A DNA stretch of 44,090 bases from CALGLS01 sp047626155 (GTDB lineage: Bacteria > Bacteroidota > Bacteroidia > Chitinophagales > Saprospiraceae). The notes below the pieces were generated by a model that searched no databases, was not told the origin of the DNA, and worked only from the letters and a program-made list of their open reading frames with translations. This document shows positions 17,443-24,761 of the stretch, in pieces (the stretch's first letter is position 1; every line of letters starts with the position of its first letter). A program made the translations under genes and the position numbers. Where the stretch lies: positions 1 to 44,090 of the forward strand of contig JBLHRR010000028.1 in the NCBI GenBank assembly GCA_047626155.1, written 5' to 3'.

Positions 17443-17495
17443 TTGGCGTTCCACCAATTTTGTTTTTTTACCGCAACAGTGCAACGAACGCAAAG
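17443..17495 (+). repeat. Dispersed intergenic repeat, copy 2 (hairpin + T run + ACCGCAA)
   Basis: TTGGCG-TTC-CACCAA, a T run, then ACCGCAACAGTGCAACGAA: the same order as 1555-1605, with one hairpin position changed (G to A). It occupies the divergent space between the small lipoprotein and the GT9 gene. Confidence 0.6.
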
Positions 17496-17536
17496 TTTTT
17501 TTCAACCACGAAGGGGCACAAAGTTTTTATAAAATA

Positions 17537-18544
17537 ATGAAAAAAATTCTGCTACTACGCTTTAGTTCTATTGGGGATATTGTTCTAACAAGTCCTGTTG
17601 TGCGTTGTTTGCGAAAGCGGTATCCGGAAGCGGAGATTCACTTTTTGTGTAAAACAAAGTTTACGACCTTATTAAAGGCCAATCCTTACATTAATAAGGT
17701 CTACGGTTTTGATAAAGATTTTGATACCATTTTGCCCCAGCTAAAAGCAGAAGGCTATGATGTCGTTATTGATTTGCACAAAAACCTTCGTAGTCTTAGA
17801 CTTAGAAAATTCTTGGGTATAACAACTTATGCCTTTAATAAAACCAATTGGGCCAAATGGTTGATGGTTAACTTCAAGATCAACCAACTGCCTGAGGAAC
17901 ACATCGTTCACAGATATATGGCAACTGTTAAACCCCTCGGAGTCGTTTATGATGGTGAGGGGCTGGATTATTTCATTCCTGAAGACCAAACCTTCGATCG
18001 TACTAAATTTGGGATAAGGCCAGATGAGCCATTTTTAGCTTTCGCCATTGGTGCTGCCCATGCTACTAAACGGCTTCCTTTAGAGAAGATCAAAGCCATT
18101 TGCGCCTTGCTTCCTCAAAAGATTGTACTCTTAGGTGGCCCTGCGGAGCAAAGCGTTGGCGCAACAGTTATTAACAGCCAGCCAAAAGTTATCAACAGTT
18201 GTGGAAAACTCAGCTTGCACCAGTCTGCAGATGCCATTCGACAAGCCAGTTTAGTTATTACTCACGATACGGGGATGATGCATATTGCCGCTGCTTTCCG
18301 CAAAAAAATACTTTCCGTTTGGGGAAATACCATTCCTGAATTTGGGATGTTTCCTTTTTATCCCGAAAAAAAATCCAATAGAGGAAAACCAGTATTGTTA
18401 GATAAGATGATAGAAGTAAAGGGGCTTTCGTGCAGGCCCTGTTCTAAAATTGGCTTTGACCAATGTCCAAAAGGGCACTTTAAGTGTATGGAGGAGATTG
18501 ATATTGAAGAGATTAAGAGAGCAGTAGGTGAACTAGAGGGTTGA
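17537..18544 (+). CDS. Glycosyltransferase family 9 (LPS heptosyltransferase-like)
   Basis: A 335-residue enzyme that probably adds a heptose or related sugar to the lipopolysaccharide core at the inner face of the cytoplasmic membrane. It begins KKILLLRFSSIGDIVLTSPV, the usual GT9 N-terminal Rossmann half. The second half carries FAIGAAHATKRLP, the nucleotide-binding VLLGGPAEQ and ITHDTGMMHIAAA, the family's D-T/S-G-x-M-H motif. The chosen ATG starts the classical N-terminus; an open frame continues 99 bases upstream into the repeat at 17443-17495 and is not protein-like. A Cys-rich C-terminus (SCRPCSKIGFDQCPKGHFKC) is conserved in many family members. Confidence 0.93.
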   Translation: MKKILLLRFSSIGDIVLTSPVVRCLRKRYPEAEIHFLCKTKFTTLLKANPYINKVYGFDKDFDTILPQLKAEGYDVVIDLHKNLRSLRLRKFLGITTYAFNKTNWAKWLMVNFKINQLPEEHIVHRYMATVKPLGVVYDGEGLDYFIPEDQTFDRTKFGIRPDEPFLAFAIGAAHATKRLPLEKIKAICALLPQKIVLLGGPAEQSVGATVINSQPKVINSCGKLSLHQSADAIRQASLVITHDTGMMHIAAAFRKKILSVWGNTIPEFGMFPFYPEKKSNRGKPVLLDKMIEVKGLSCRPCSKIGFDQCPKGHFKCMEEIDIEEIKRAVGELEG

Positions 18545-18906
18545 TCAGCCTAGATGAGCCGATCATTTTTCCCCACTAACGTAGGGGATGCGAACTAAGG
18601 GAGCCCTGATCTCCCCTCATTCACGCTGATCCATCCTCTTTACAGAATACAGAGCCAGACGTTTTGTCGCGTATTGACTAAAGATTTCCAGAGGCTGAAA
18701 TGAGAAATCTTGGCATATCAGCTAACTTGCGTCTCCGCTGTAGGCTTAATTATAAGAAAAACCATTATATTTCGCCGCAAAACATAAACGAGGCATTAAA
18801 AGTATGATACAAAAAATAACTTTTCGTTGTTACTAGCTACTCGTTTTACCAACTTTACTAACTAGCAATCGTTAACTGTTTCAAAGATTCAGAAAATTTA
18901 CTTTTT
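18545..18906. other. Non-coding region before the PorP gene
   Basis: No gene is visible. A weak terminator-like structure, TGATC...GATCA followed by TTTTT (18542-18570), follows the GT9 stop. Small palindromes include CCCC..GGGG near 18571-18587, GGGAG..CTCCC near 18599-18615, and AGATTTC..GAAATCT near 18684-18712. The PorP promoter is probably in the last 150 bases, but no clear TAnnTTTG is present; TATATTTC near 18765 is the closest. Confidence 0.3.
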
Positions 18907-19968
18907 ATGAAAATGATAAAACCTTTACTCTTCACCTTAACCCTTTTACTGGCCGGGCAGCTATCTGCGCAGGATGTTCACTGGTCGCTTTTCAACTTTG
19001 CTCCTCTAAACCTCAACCCAGCTCAAACTGGTGATTTTGAAGGGACTTTCCGGATAGGTGGCATTTACAGAGACCAAGCTCGTGCGGTTTCTGACAATAG
19101 TGCTTACTCTACACCTAACATCCATGTAGATGCTCCGCTATTTATGGTTGGAAAAAGAAACTGGGTTGGCCTAGGTGCCAATGTATACAGTGACAAAACT
19201 GGAACAGGTTCTTTGACCACAACCAGTGCTCAATTATCTGCTGCCATTCATGCTCCGACCAACAGAAAAGGAACTTCTGTTTTTTCTTTTGGTATTCAGG
19301 GAGGTTTGGTGAATCAGTCTATTGATACAAAAGATCTTCAATTTGGAGATGGTTTCCTTGCAGGTCCTACCGAATACACCTACGACCCTACCAATACAAT
19401 GTCTACTCAGGCTACTGACCTCGAAGACAAAGGCAGCTACCTCGACTTCGGTGCTGGTGCGATGATCAAGTCTGAGATAAATAAACAAACCGACATGATG
19501 TTCGGTATTGCGGTTAGACACCTTACTGCTCCTAAGTATTCTTTGATCAAAGGAAATACCCCGGGCACCGATAGTACATCTACCCGCAAGCCTGTACGTA
19601 TTAACTTTCACGGTAAATTTGATTTTGCTTTAAATAAAAAATGGACACTCTCTCCTACTTTCCTATATAGCCAAATGAGAGGTTCTGGTAGTAACATCCA
19701 GCTACAGGCAATGATGGGTTACTTATTCAACCCTGAGAAAGAAGTGACTTTGAACTTTGGACTGGGTTACAGAATGGAAGATGCCTTAGAAGCTTTAGTT
19801 GGTCTGGATTACAAATCATTCCGAGTTGGCGCTAGTTACGACCTGACCTTAAGTGATTTTAGTGATTCGAATAAATATGTAGGTGGTTTTGAACTGGGTG
19901 TTTCTTATATCGCTGTTATCTTTAAGAAAGCGGAGGTGAAGCCAGTTATCTTCTGTCCTCGTTTCTAA
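18907..19968 (+). CDS. PorP/SprF-family type IX secretion system membrane protein
   Basis: A 353-residue outer-membrane beta-barrel protein with a signal peptide ending LSAQ. The mature start DVHWSLFNFAPLNLNPAQTGDF is the family's signature region. Gly/aromatic amphipathic strands follow to the end (for example LNFGLGYRMEDALEALVGLDY and YVGGFELGVSYI). PorP and SprF proteins bind gliding-motor and T9SS partners or anchor specific T9SS adhesins at the surface (established for the family). The OmpA-like gene 64 bases downstream is the usual partner. No large adhesin is adjacent, so this pair may serve a substrate encoded elsewhere. Confidence 0.95.
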   Translation: MKMIKPLLFTLTLLLAGQLSAQDVHWSLFNFAPLNLNPAQTGDFEGTFRIGGIYRDQARAVSDNSAYSTPNIHVDAPLFMVGKRNWVGLGANVYSDKTGTGSLTTTSAQLSAAIHAPTNRKGTSVFSFGIQGGLVNQSIDTKDLQFGDGFLAGPTEYTYDPTNTMSTQATDLEDKGSYLDFGAGAMIKSEINKQTDMMFGIAVRHLTAPKYSLIKGNTPGTDSTSTRKPVRINFHGKFDFALNKKWTLSPTFLYSQMRGSGSNIQLQAMMGYLFNPEKEVTLNFGLGYRMEDALEALVGLDYKSFRVGASYDLTLSDFSDSNKYVGGFELGVSYIAVIFKKAEVKPVIFCPRF

Positions 19969-20032
19969 TTCAAAATTTCCCCTCTAATAGAGTTTATTCC
20001 AACGTTTCAAAAAAAAATAAAACATTCCTTCC

Positions 20033-22090
20033 ATGAGAAGTTTAACAATAATATTCCTTTTTACCCTGACCAGTATCGTTAGTGCTTGGGCACAACCTAT
20101 TCGGACGGCTACCTCTGATGCGATGCTGAAGGAAGCAGAGAAGAAGATGGAAATGAACGATTACTATAATGCCCTCGATCTGTACGAGAAAGCCTACAAA
20201 ATGCTGAAGAAGCAAAAGAAAACAAGGGGCGATAATGAATTGGCTTATACCATTGCAAACCTGCACTATAGATTACGTGATTTCAGGAAGGCAGAACGTT
20301 GGTACTCCCGAGTAATTAATAAAAGATACCGTAAAGGCAGCAACCCCTTTTTACCAGATGCTCGATTTACGCTAGGCCGTATTCTTAAAATGAATGGCAA
20401 ATATATTGAGGCGATCGAAGAACTTCGCTTATACATTAGTGTTGCGGAAAACGCCGACTTGATTGCGAAAGCTAAGATAGAGTTGGAAGGGGCTCAGTTG
20501 GCTATGCCGATGCAAGACATTACGGGTATGGTCGTTGAAAATGCAGGAAAAAAAGTAAACTCAAAATACTCTGAATACTCTCCGGTATTGGTTGGTAATC
20601 AGATGTACTTCACAGCCATCAGGTCGGACGAAGTTATTGTAGTAGATGAGAAAACAGAAGGACAATATGCTCAGGTTTATACCTCTTCTATGTCGGAAGA
20701 CAAATGGTCTGAAGCAGTATTGTTAGAAAATGAAAACATCCACAGAGATGGCTTCCATATTGGGAATTTAGCGATGTCTAAGAACGGAGAAACTATGTAT
20801 TTCACTCGCGCTAAATTAGATGGCAACATCATTGGCGAAAGCAAAATCTACCAAAGCCGTATGAGCGATGATGGATGGGGCCCTGCCAACGAAGTGGAAG
20901 GTATCAACGGTGATTACGTAGCTAAGCAAGCAGCTCCGGGTGAATTATTCGGAGAACAAGTTTTATTTTTCATTTCCAACATGGAAGGTGGTTACGGTGG
21001 CTTTGACATCTACTACTCACCAAAGCGTGGAGAAACTTATGGTCCTCCGGTAAACCTTGGTAACACTGTGAATACAGTTGATGATGAAGAAACACCATTC
21101 TATAGAGATGGTATTTTATATTTTAGTTCTAACGGATTTCCAACCATTGGAGGTAGTGATATTTTCAAATCAGTTTGGGATGGTTCTAATTGGGCTGCTC
21201 CTGAAAACATGGGTAAGCCTTACAACTCTCCGGTAGATGATCTTTATTTTTCTTTGGATGACACAGGCTACAAGGGCTTCGTGGTTTCCAACAGAGAAGG
21301 TGGCCGTTCTGTAAAAAGCAAAACTTGTTGTGATGACATTTGGACGATTGATATTGCAGAAGTGGTTATCGATCTTATGGCTACGACCTTTGCAGATGAC
21401 AAGTCTGCTTTAGCAGGTGTTACCTTAGAATTGATTTCTAATCAAGATGGCACCATGGGCGAAACGAATAAAAAAACCAATCCTGCTGCTAATAACTTCG
21501 CTTTCACATTGGCGGAAGAAATGGCTTATATCGTAATTGCTTCTAAAGAAGGTTACATATCTGACACCACAGAATTCAACACCGCCGGCCTGGAAGTTTC
21601 TACCACTATAGAAAAGAAAATGAACTTGGTTTTCATTCCGCCTCCACCAGAAGATCCATATGAAACTTATGAGGTAAATGAACCAATTGAGTTGGGTAAC
21701 ATCTACTACGATTTCAATAGAGCAAGTATAAAGACAGAAGCAGAACCTGACTTGACTTTCCTTATCGAATTAATGACAGAATATCCTGAGATGGTCATTG
21801 AATTGTCTTCGCACACCGATGCACAAGGACGTGACAAGTACAATGAAATGCTCTCTCAGAGAAGAGCTCAATCCGCAATGGACTGGATGACAAAGAAAGG
21901 TATTGCTCCTGCTCGTATCAAGCCTGTGGGCTATGGAGAGAAGCAAATTAGAAACCAATGTACAAACGATGTAGAATGTACGGATGAGGAGCACCAGTAC
22001 AACAGACGTACGGAATTCAAAATTTTAGAAGGACCTACTTCTATTAGAATTGAAAAGACCCGATTGAAAAAGAAAACAACGGAAAAGTAG
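20033..22090 (+). CDS. PorE-like OmpA-family protein (TPR, beta-propeller, CRD, OmpA)
   Basis: A 685-residue envelope protein with a signal peptide ending AWAQ. TPR-like helices occupy about 25-150 (EMNDYYNALDLYEKAYKML and RDFRKAERWYSRVINK). PD40/WD40-like strands with YFTAIRSDE, MYFTRAKLDG, FFISNMEGGYGGFDIYYSP and YFSSNGFPTIGGSDIF occupy about 170-425. A carboxypeptidase-regulatory-like sandwich spans about 440-530. The C-terminal OmpA domain carries HTDAQGRDKYNEMLSQRRAQ and a cysteine pair in NQCTNDVEC. This domain order matches PorE of Porphyromonas gingivalis, which links the T9SS to peptidoglycan. Unlike PorE, no lipobox is seen. It is probably co-transcribed with the PorP/SprF gene. Confidence 0.94.
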   Translation: MRSLTIIFLFTLTSIVSAWAQPIRTATSDAMLKEAEKKMEMNDYYNALDLYEKAYKMLKKQKKTRGDNELAYTIANLHYRLRDFRKAERWYSRVINKRYRKGSNPFLPDARFTLGRILKMNGKYIEAIEELRLYISVAENADLIAKAKIELEGAQLAMPMQDITGMVVENAGKKVNSKYSEYSPVLVGNQMYFTAIRSDEVIVVDEKTEGQYAQVYTSSMSEDKWSEAVLLENENIHRDGFHIGNLAMSKNGETMYFTRAKLDGNIIGESKIYQSRMSDDGWGPANEVEGINGDYVAKQAAPGELFGEQVLFFISNMEGGYGGFDIYYSPKRGETYGPPVNLGNTVNTVDDEETPFYRDGILYFSSNGFPTIGGSDIFKSVWDGSNWAAPENMGKPYNSPVDDLYFSLDDTGYKGFVVSNREGGRSVKSKTCCDDIWTIDIAEVVIDLMATTFADDKSALAGVTLELISNQDGTMGETNKKTNPAANNFAFTLAEEMAYIVIASKEGYISDTTEFNTAGLEVSTTIEKKMNLVFIPPPPEDPYETYEVNEPIELGNIYYDFNRASIKTEAEPDLTFLIELMTEYPEMVIELSSHTDAQGRDKYNEMLSQRRAQSAMDWMTKKGIAPARIKPVGYGEKQIRNQCTNDVECTDEEHQYNRRTEFKILEGPTSIRIEKTRLKKKTTEK

Positions 22091-22149
22091 TTTAACTTTA
22101 ACTGTTAACGTTAACTTCCCACTATCGCGCTGTGGAGATACCGACTGTT

Positions 22150-22210
22150 TAAAATATAAAAATGAGGTATAAATTTCGAAATGGAGTTTATGCCTCATTT
22201 TTATATTTTA
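22150..22210. terminator. Long terminator hairpin after the PorE-like gene
   Basis: Arms 22150-22173 and 22187-22210 are complementary at 23 of 24 positions, the exception being a G-U pair. The loop is 13 bases. The stem core is AAAAATGAGG with CCTCATTTTT. It lies 60 bases past the stop codon. The A/T-rich ends allow action in both directions. Confidence 0.75.
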
Positions 22211-22244
22211 ACCACTACGAATACGCCACGTCTTATTTAATATA

Positions 22245-22367
22245 GTAACAACGAAAAATTAACTTCCCGATTTGGAAACGATTATGTAAATCAAAACGAC
22301 CGAAGGGAGAGTGGTTTATATAATTGTTTCCACGAAAGAAATCGGGAAATTATTTTTTGTGTAATAC
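22245..22367 (+). repeat. 124-bp palindromic repeat, copy 2
   Basis: This is the second copy of the element at 12467-12590, with about seven substitutions and one deleted base. The two substitutions within stems turn G-C into G-U and U-A into U-G when read as plus-strand RNA, so pairing is kept. The others fall in the apical or internal loops or at the outer edge. ATA flanks both sides, a possible 3-bp target duplication. Confidence 0.75.
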
Positions 22368-22373
22368 ATAGGG

Positions 22374-22417
22374 AATCGTTGCGCCTTCGTTGCGTCGTGG
22401 CGGTTACCAAAAAACAC
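22374..22417 (-). repeat. GGTAACCGC/ACG dispersed repeat, inverted copy
   Basis: Read on the minus strand it gives GGTAACCGCCACGACGCAAC and then GAAGGCGCAACG. This is the same pattern as the plus-strand copies at 26944, 32759 and 39018. It ends just before the DUF1573 lipoprotein start. Confidence 0.55.
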
Positions 22418-22425
22418 CTTAGATC

Positions 22426-22881
22426 ATGAATAAAAATACCTTTTTCTATCTCTCCTTTCTCTTCATCAGTTTAAGTTTAACGAGCAGCTGCAATACTGCT
22501 AAAAAAGCCCAACAAGTTTCGACTCCTGTAGCCGAAATTGTTAAAGATTCTTATATGAACTTTGATAGTCCTGATCATAATTTTGGAACTATGAAAGCAG
22601 GTGAACAAAAGACCCACATTTACCGTTTTACCAACACTTATACAAGCGACATTACCCTAGAGTTGGTTTCTGGCTGTCATTGTACAGATATTGAATATGA
22701 TGAGGGGAAAGTCTACAAGCCAGGGGAAACTGGGGCCATTATCGCTACTTTTGATAGTAATAGGGAAGAAGAACGAGGAGCGCTGACTAAAACCATTGAC
22801 ATCCTTTTGGAGAATACAGATCCTAAAACGGGCTATCAGATTATTAAGGAGCTGCGGTTTAAGTTGATTTTGGAGGATTAA
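22426..22881 (+). CDS. DUF1573 lipoprotein
   Basis: A 151-residue predicted lipoprotein with the lipobox-like TSSC (Cys22). The mature domain shows the DUF1573 pattern: F-x-HNFGTMKAGEQKTHIYRFTN, then a C-x-C motif in SGCHCTDIEYD, KPGETGAIIATFDS and a final strand ELRFKLILE. The fold is Ig-like, and the family is abundant in Bacteroidota envelopes with unknown function. It is preceded by two intergenic repeats, so its promoter must lie within or close to them. Confidence 0.93.
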   Translation: MNKNTFFYLSFLFISLSLTSSCNTAKKAQQVSTPVAEIVKDSYMNFDSPDHNFGTMKAGEQKTHIYRFTNTYTSDITLELVSGCHCTDIEYDEGKVYKPGETGAIIATFDSNREEERGALTKTIDILLENTDPKTGYQIIKELRFKLILED

Positions 22882-23060
22882 AAAAGGTAGCTGTGGTGGA
22901 TAAGGATTCTATAAACACGCGATAAAAACGTAGCACTCTCGTAGCACCCTTAGCAGTTACCCTTTATAGAGCTAAAACATGCTGAAAGTCTTTCAACTGA
23001 CAGAAAGGAATGGCAATATTTAACAAACTGTTAAAATTCTTTTAAGCCTATGCATCAGGG

Positions 23061-23091
23061 TTGCAAAATAGTCGTTTATTTGCTACATTTG
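23061..23091 (+). promoter_or_regulatory. Near-consensus Bacteroidota promoter for the Cys/Lys-repeat protein
   Basis: TTG at 23061, exactly 20 bases, then TACATTTG at 23084-23091. This is a full match to TTG-N19-21-TAnnTTTG and one of the two best promoters in the window. Transcription should begin near 23098, giving a leader of about 40 bases. Confidence 0.7.
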
Positions 23092-23138
23092 AATTGAATT
23101 GAACGATCTTTATTAAAACCTTAAAATTATATTTTATC

Positions 23139-23591
23139 ATGAAGAAATTATTTATGTTTATCGCTTTCTTGGGCTTAGTGAATATGGCTCAGGCTCAGTG
23201 TGCTAAGACTGCTTCTAAATCTGCTTGTTGTGCAAAGACAATGGCTACCGCTACAAAGGTTGCTTCTTTGGATGGAAGCATCGAAAAGAAAGTATGTGAA
23301 AAGTCTGGAAGTGTTTCTTTCGTAAAGAAAAGCGTATGTGAGAAGTCTGGTAACGTTTCTTTCTCAAATGTTGAGTACTGTACTAAGTCTAACAAGTTTG
23401 TAAACGTTTCTCCTTCTAGCATGAATGCTAAAGCGGTAAATGCTTCTATGGATGCGAAGGCAAAGCCTGCTTGTTCTAAGTCAAAAGCAGCTTGCTCTAA
23501 ATCTAAGGCTGCATGTTCTAAGTCTAAGACTGCTTCGGCAAAGTCTGCTACTAAAGAGGTAAAGGCTATAAAAGTAAGCACTGAGCAGTAA
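23139..23591 (+). CDS. Small secreted Cys/Lys/Ser/Ala-rich repeat protein
   Basis: A 150-residue protein with a signal peptide ending MAQAQ. The mature part has two repeat types. The first is VCEKSGSVSF, VCEKSGNVSF and a diverged YCTKSNKFVNVS at about residues 52-92. The second is three copies of ACSKSKA at about residues 108-130. It contains eleven cysteines (C20, CC at 30-31, then singles) and many lysines, so the mature protein is strongly basic. It has its own strong promoter and a perfect terminator, and frequent TCT and AAG codons, which suggests high expression. I recognise no family. Metal or thiol binding, or a cross-linked surface coat, are conceivable but unsupported. Confidence 0.85.
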   Translation: MKKLFMFIAFLGLVNMAQAQCAKTASKSACCAKTMATATKVASLDGSIEKKVCEKSGSVSFVKKSVCEKSGNVSFSNVEYCTKSNKFVNVSPSSMNAKAVNASMDAKAKPACSKSKAACSKSKAACSKSKTASAKSATKEVKAIKVSTEQ

Positions 23592-23627
23592 TTGCTTGTT
23601 TGTTTGTTTTTAAAATAAGCTATAGTC

Positions 23628-23663
23628 AAAAAGGCTTCCCGATTAGGTTCGGGAAGCCTTTTT
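23628..23663. terminator. Strong rho-independent terminator
   Basis: A perfect 15-bp stem (AAAAAGGCTTCCCGA with its complement) and a 6-base loop, with T5 at the right end and A5 at the left. It serves the Cys/Lys-repeat gene and may also stop read-through from the Nudix gene on the other strand. Short direct repeats (GTTACACTCG twice, GCTCGGAATAAC twice) follow at about 23684-23728. Confidence 0.9.
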
Positions 23664-23792
23664 GCATTAGTTGTTCCTCGGAGTTACACTCGGTTACACT
23701 CGCTCGGAATAACCGCTCGGAATAACAATAACAGGGGAAGTGCTCTTCCTTCAGGCACGTATTAAGGGAATTGAAGTTGAGCTTGAGGTTAA

Positions 23793-24227
23793 TTAAGCAT
23801 CCGCATCAAAATACTCTGAGTAGTGTTTACGCTTTGCGTAATGCTTGAGTACATGTTTGTAAAGTGCGAGGGTTTCTTTAGGTAAGTCAACTGGATCGAA
23901 CCAACCAATGCTTTCAAATTTTTCTTTTTCCATGGATTTGGGTTCGCCCATCCACTTCTTTGCCCGAAACACCAATATCAGTTCGTTAGAAGAGGGTCTT
24001 GCCCGATTAACGACGTGTACTAATTTCAGATGTTTTTCCTGAATAGAAACACCGACCTCCTCGTAGCTTTCTCTGATCAGCGCGGTAACCGCCATTTCAT
24101 TTTGATCTATTTTACCGCCAACCATGGTGTAATTTCCTCCGTTTTTGGCTGTCTGTTTTAGCAAGAGCACCTTGCTTTTTTGCTGTAGAAACATTCTGAC
24201 GACTATGGTCAATTTAGCACGTGCCAT
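23793..24227 (-). CDS. Nudix hydrolase
   Basis: A 144-residue enzyme that hydrolyses a nucleoside diphosphate linked to some other group. The Nudix box is complete: GKIDQNE-MAVTALI-RESYEEVGV fits G-x5-E-x7-REUxEExGU. The preferred start is the Met of ARAKLTIVVRMFLQQK, the first beta strand. An upstream in-frame extension of 35 codons to 24332 is not protein-like. The substrate cannot be told from sequence; the VGGKID loop and small size resemble house-cleaning family members. Confidence 0.9.
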   Translation of the reverse strand: MARAKLTIVVRMFLQQKSKVLLLKQTAKNGGNYTMVGGKIDQNEMAVTALIRESYEEVGVSIQEKHLKLVHVVNRARPSSNELILVFRAKKWMGEPKSMEKEKFESIGWFDPVDLPKETLALYKHVLKHYAKRKHYSEYFDADA

Positions 24228-24761
24228 ACAATTGTATTCGTTCTGTTTAATAATCAGGGTAAATATAATAAGTAATTTCATCATATGAGCTACCAGCCTC
24301 CGGTGATTTAGTAATAAATATGTGGAATACACTTTTGCTGACTTTTATTTACATTCCCTTAATTCAACTAGTGATTAGAATAAGTATTATACGATGACTC
24401 CTCACTAAGCAACGAACAGCAGTATGCAAGTCTATTTTTAAAAAATAATTTCAGAATCTCTACTTGCCCAAACTCCCTCTAATTACCTCTCTATCTGGTA
24501 GTTACAATTAACGAGTAGAGATACGGAGCTATTTAAGCAGCCCTTGAGATTCTGAAGTCAATTTTTTGTTGTTACTTATTAACAAAAAGCAAAGGCTTTC
24601 AATTAAATTTGTGTTTACAAACCGCCTACACAGGTGATTTAAAGACCTCGTCCAACAATAAAATACTAACGTGGGTTGCAATAGGTTTTTGCGCTAAGGC
24701 CAATCTGTTGCGACAAAGAGAAATCCCCACCACACATTTTCAACCACTCAATTATTCTAAT
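24228..24761. other. Leader and promoter region of the CBS-like gene with alternative hairpins
   Basis: No gene is visible. TTCAGAATCTC (24450-24460) can pair with GAGATTCTGAA (24546-24556). TCTCTACT (24457-24464) can instead pair with AGTAGAGA (24514-24521). The two pairings share TCTC and exclude each other. A TAAATTTG -7-like box is at 24604-24611. Downstream, AGGT-GATTTAAAG-ACCT (24632-24648) and GCTAAG (24693-24698) vaguely resemble conserved strings of SAM-II riboswitches, but the spacing does not fit well. Confidence 0.35.

Noticed and set aside
17438..17536. N-terminal extension of the GT9 protein
   Set aside because: It lies inside an intergenic repeat and is not like the family; the ATG at 17537 gives the classical N-terminus.
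24632..24698. Confident SAM-II riboswitch call
   Set aside because: Only two short strings match; the first loop is too short and the pseudoknot pairing is unclear, so it is kept only as a weak observation.
24609..24761. N-terminal extension of the CBS-like protein
   Set aside because: No family member has it; MRYNNVLETIGNTPLIKIN is the usual start.
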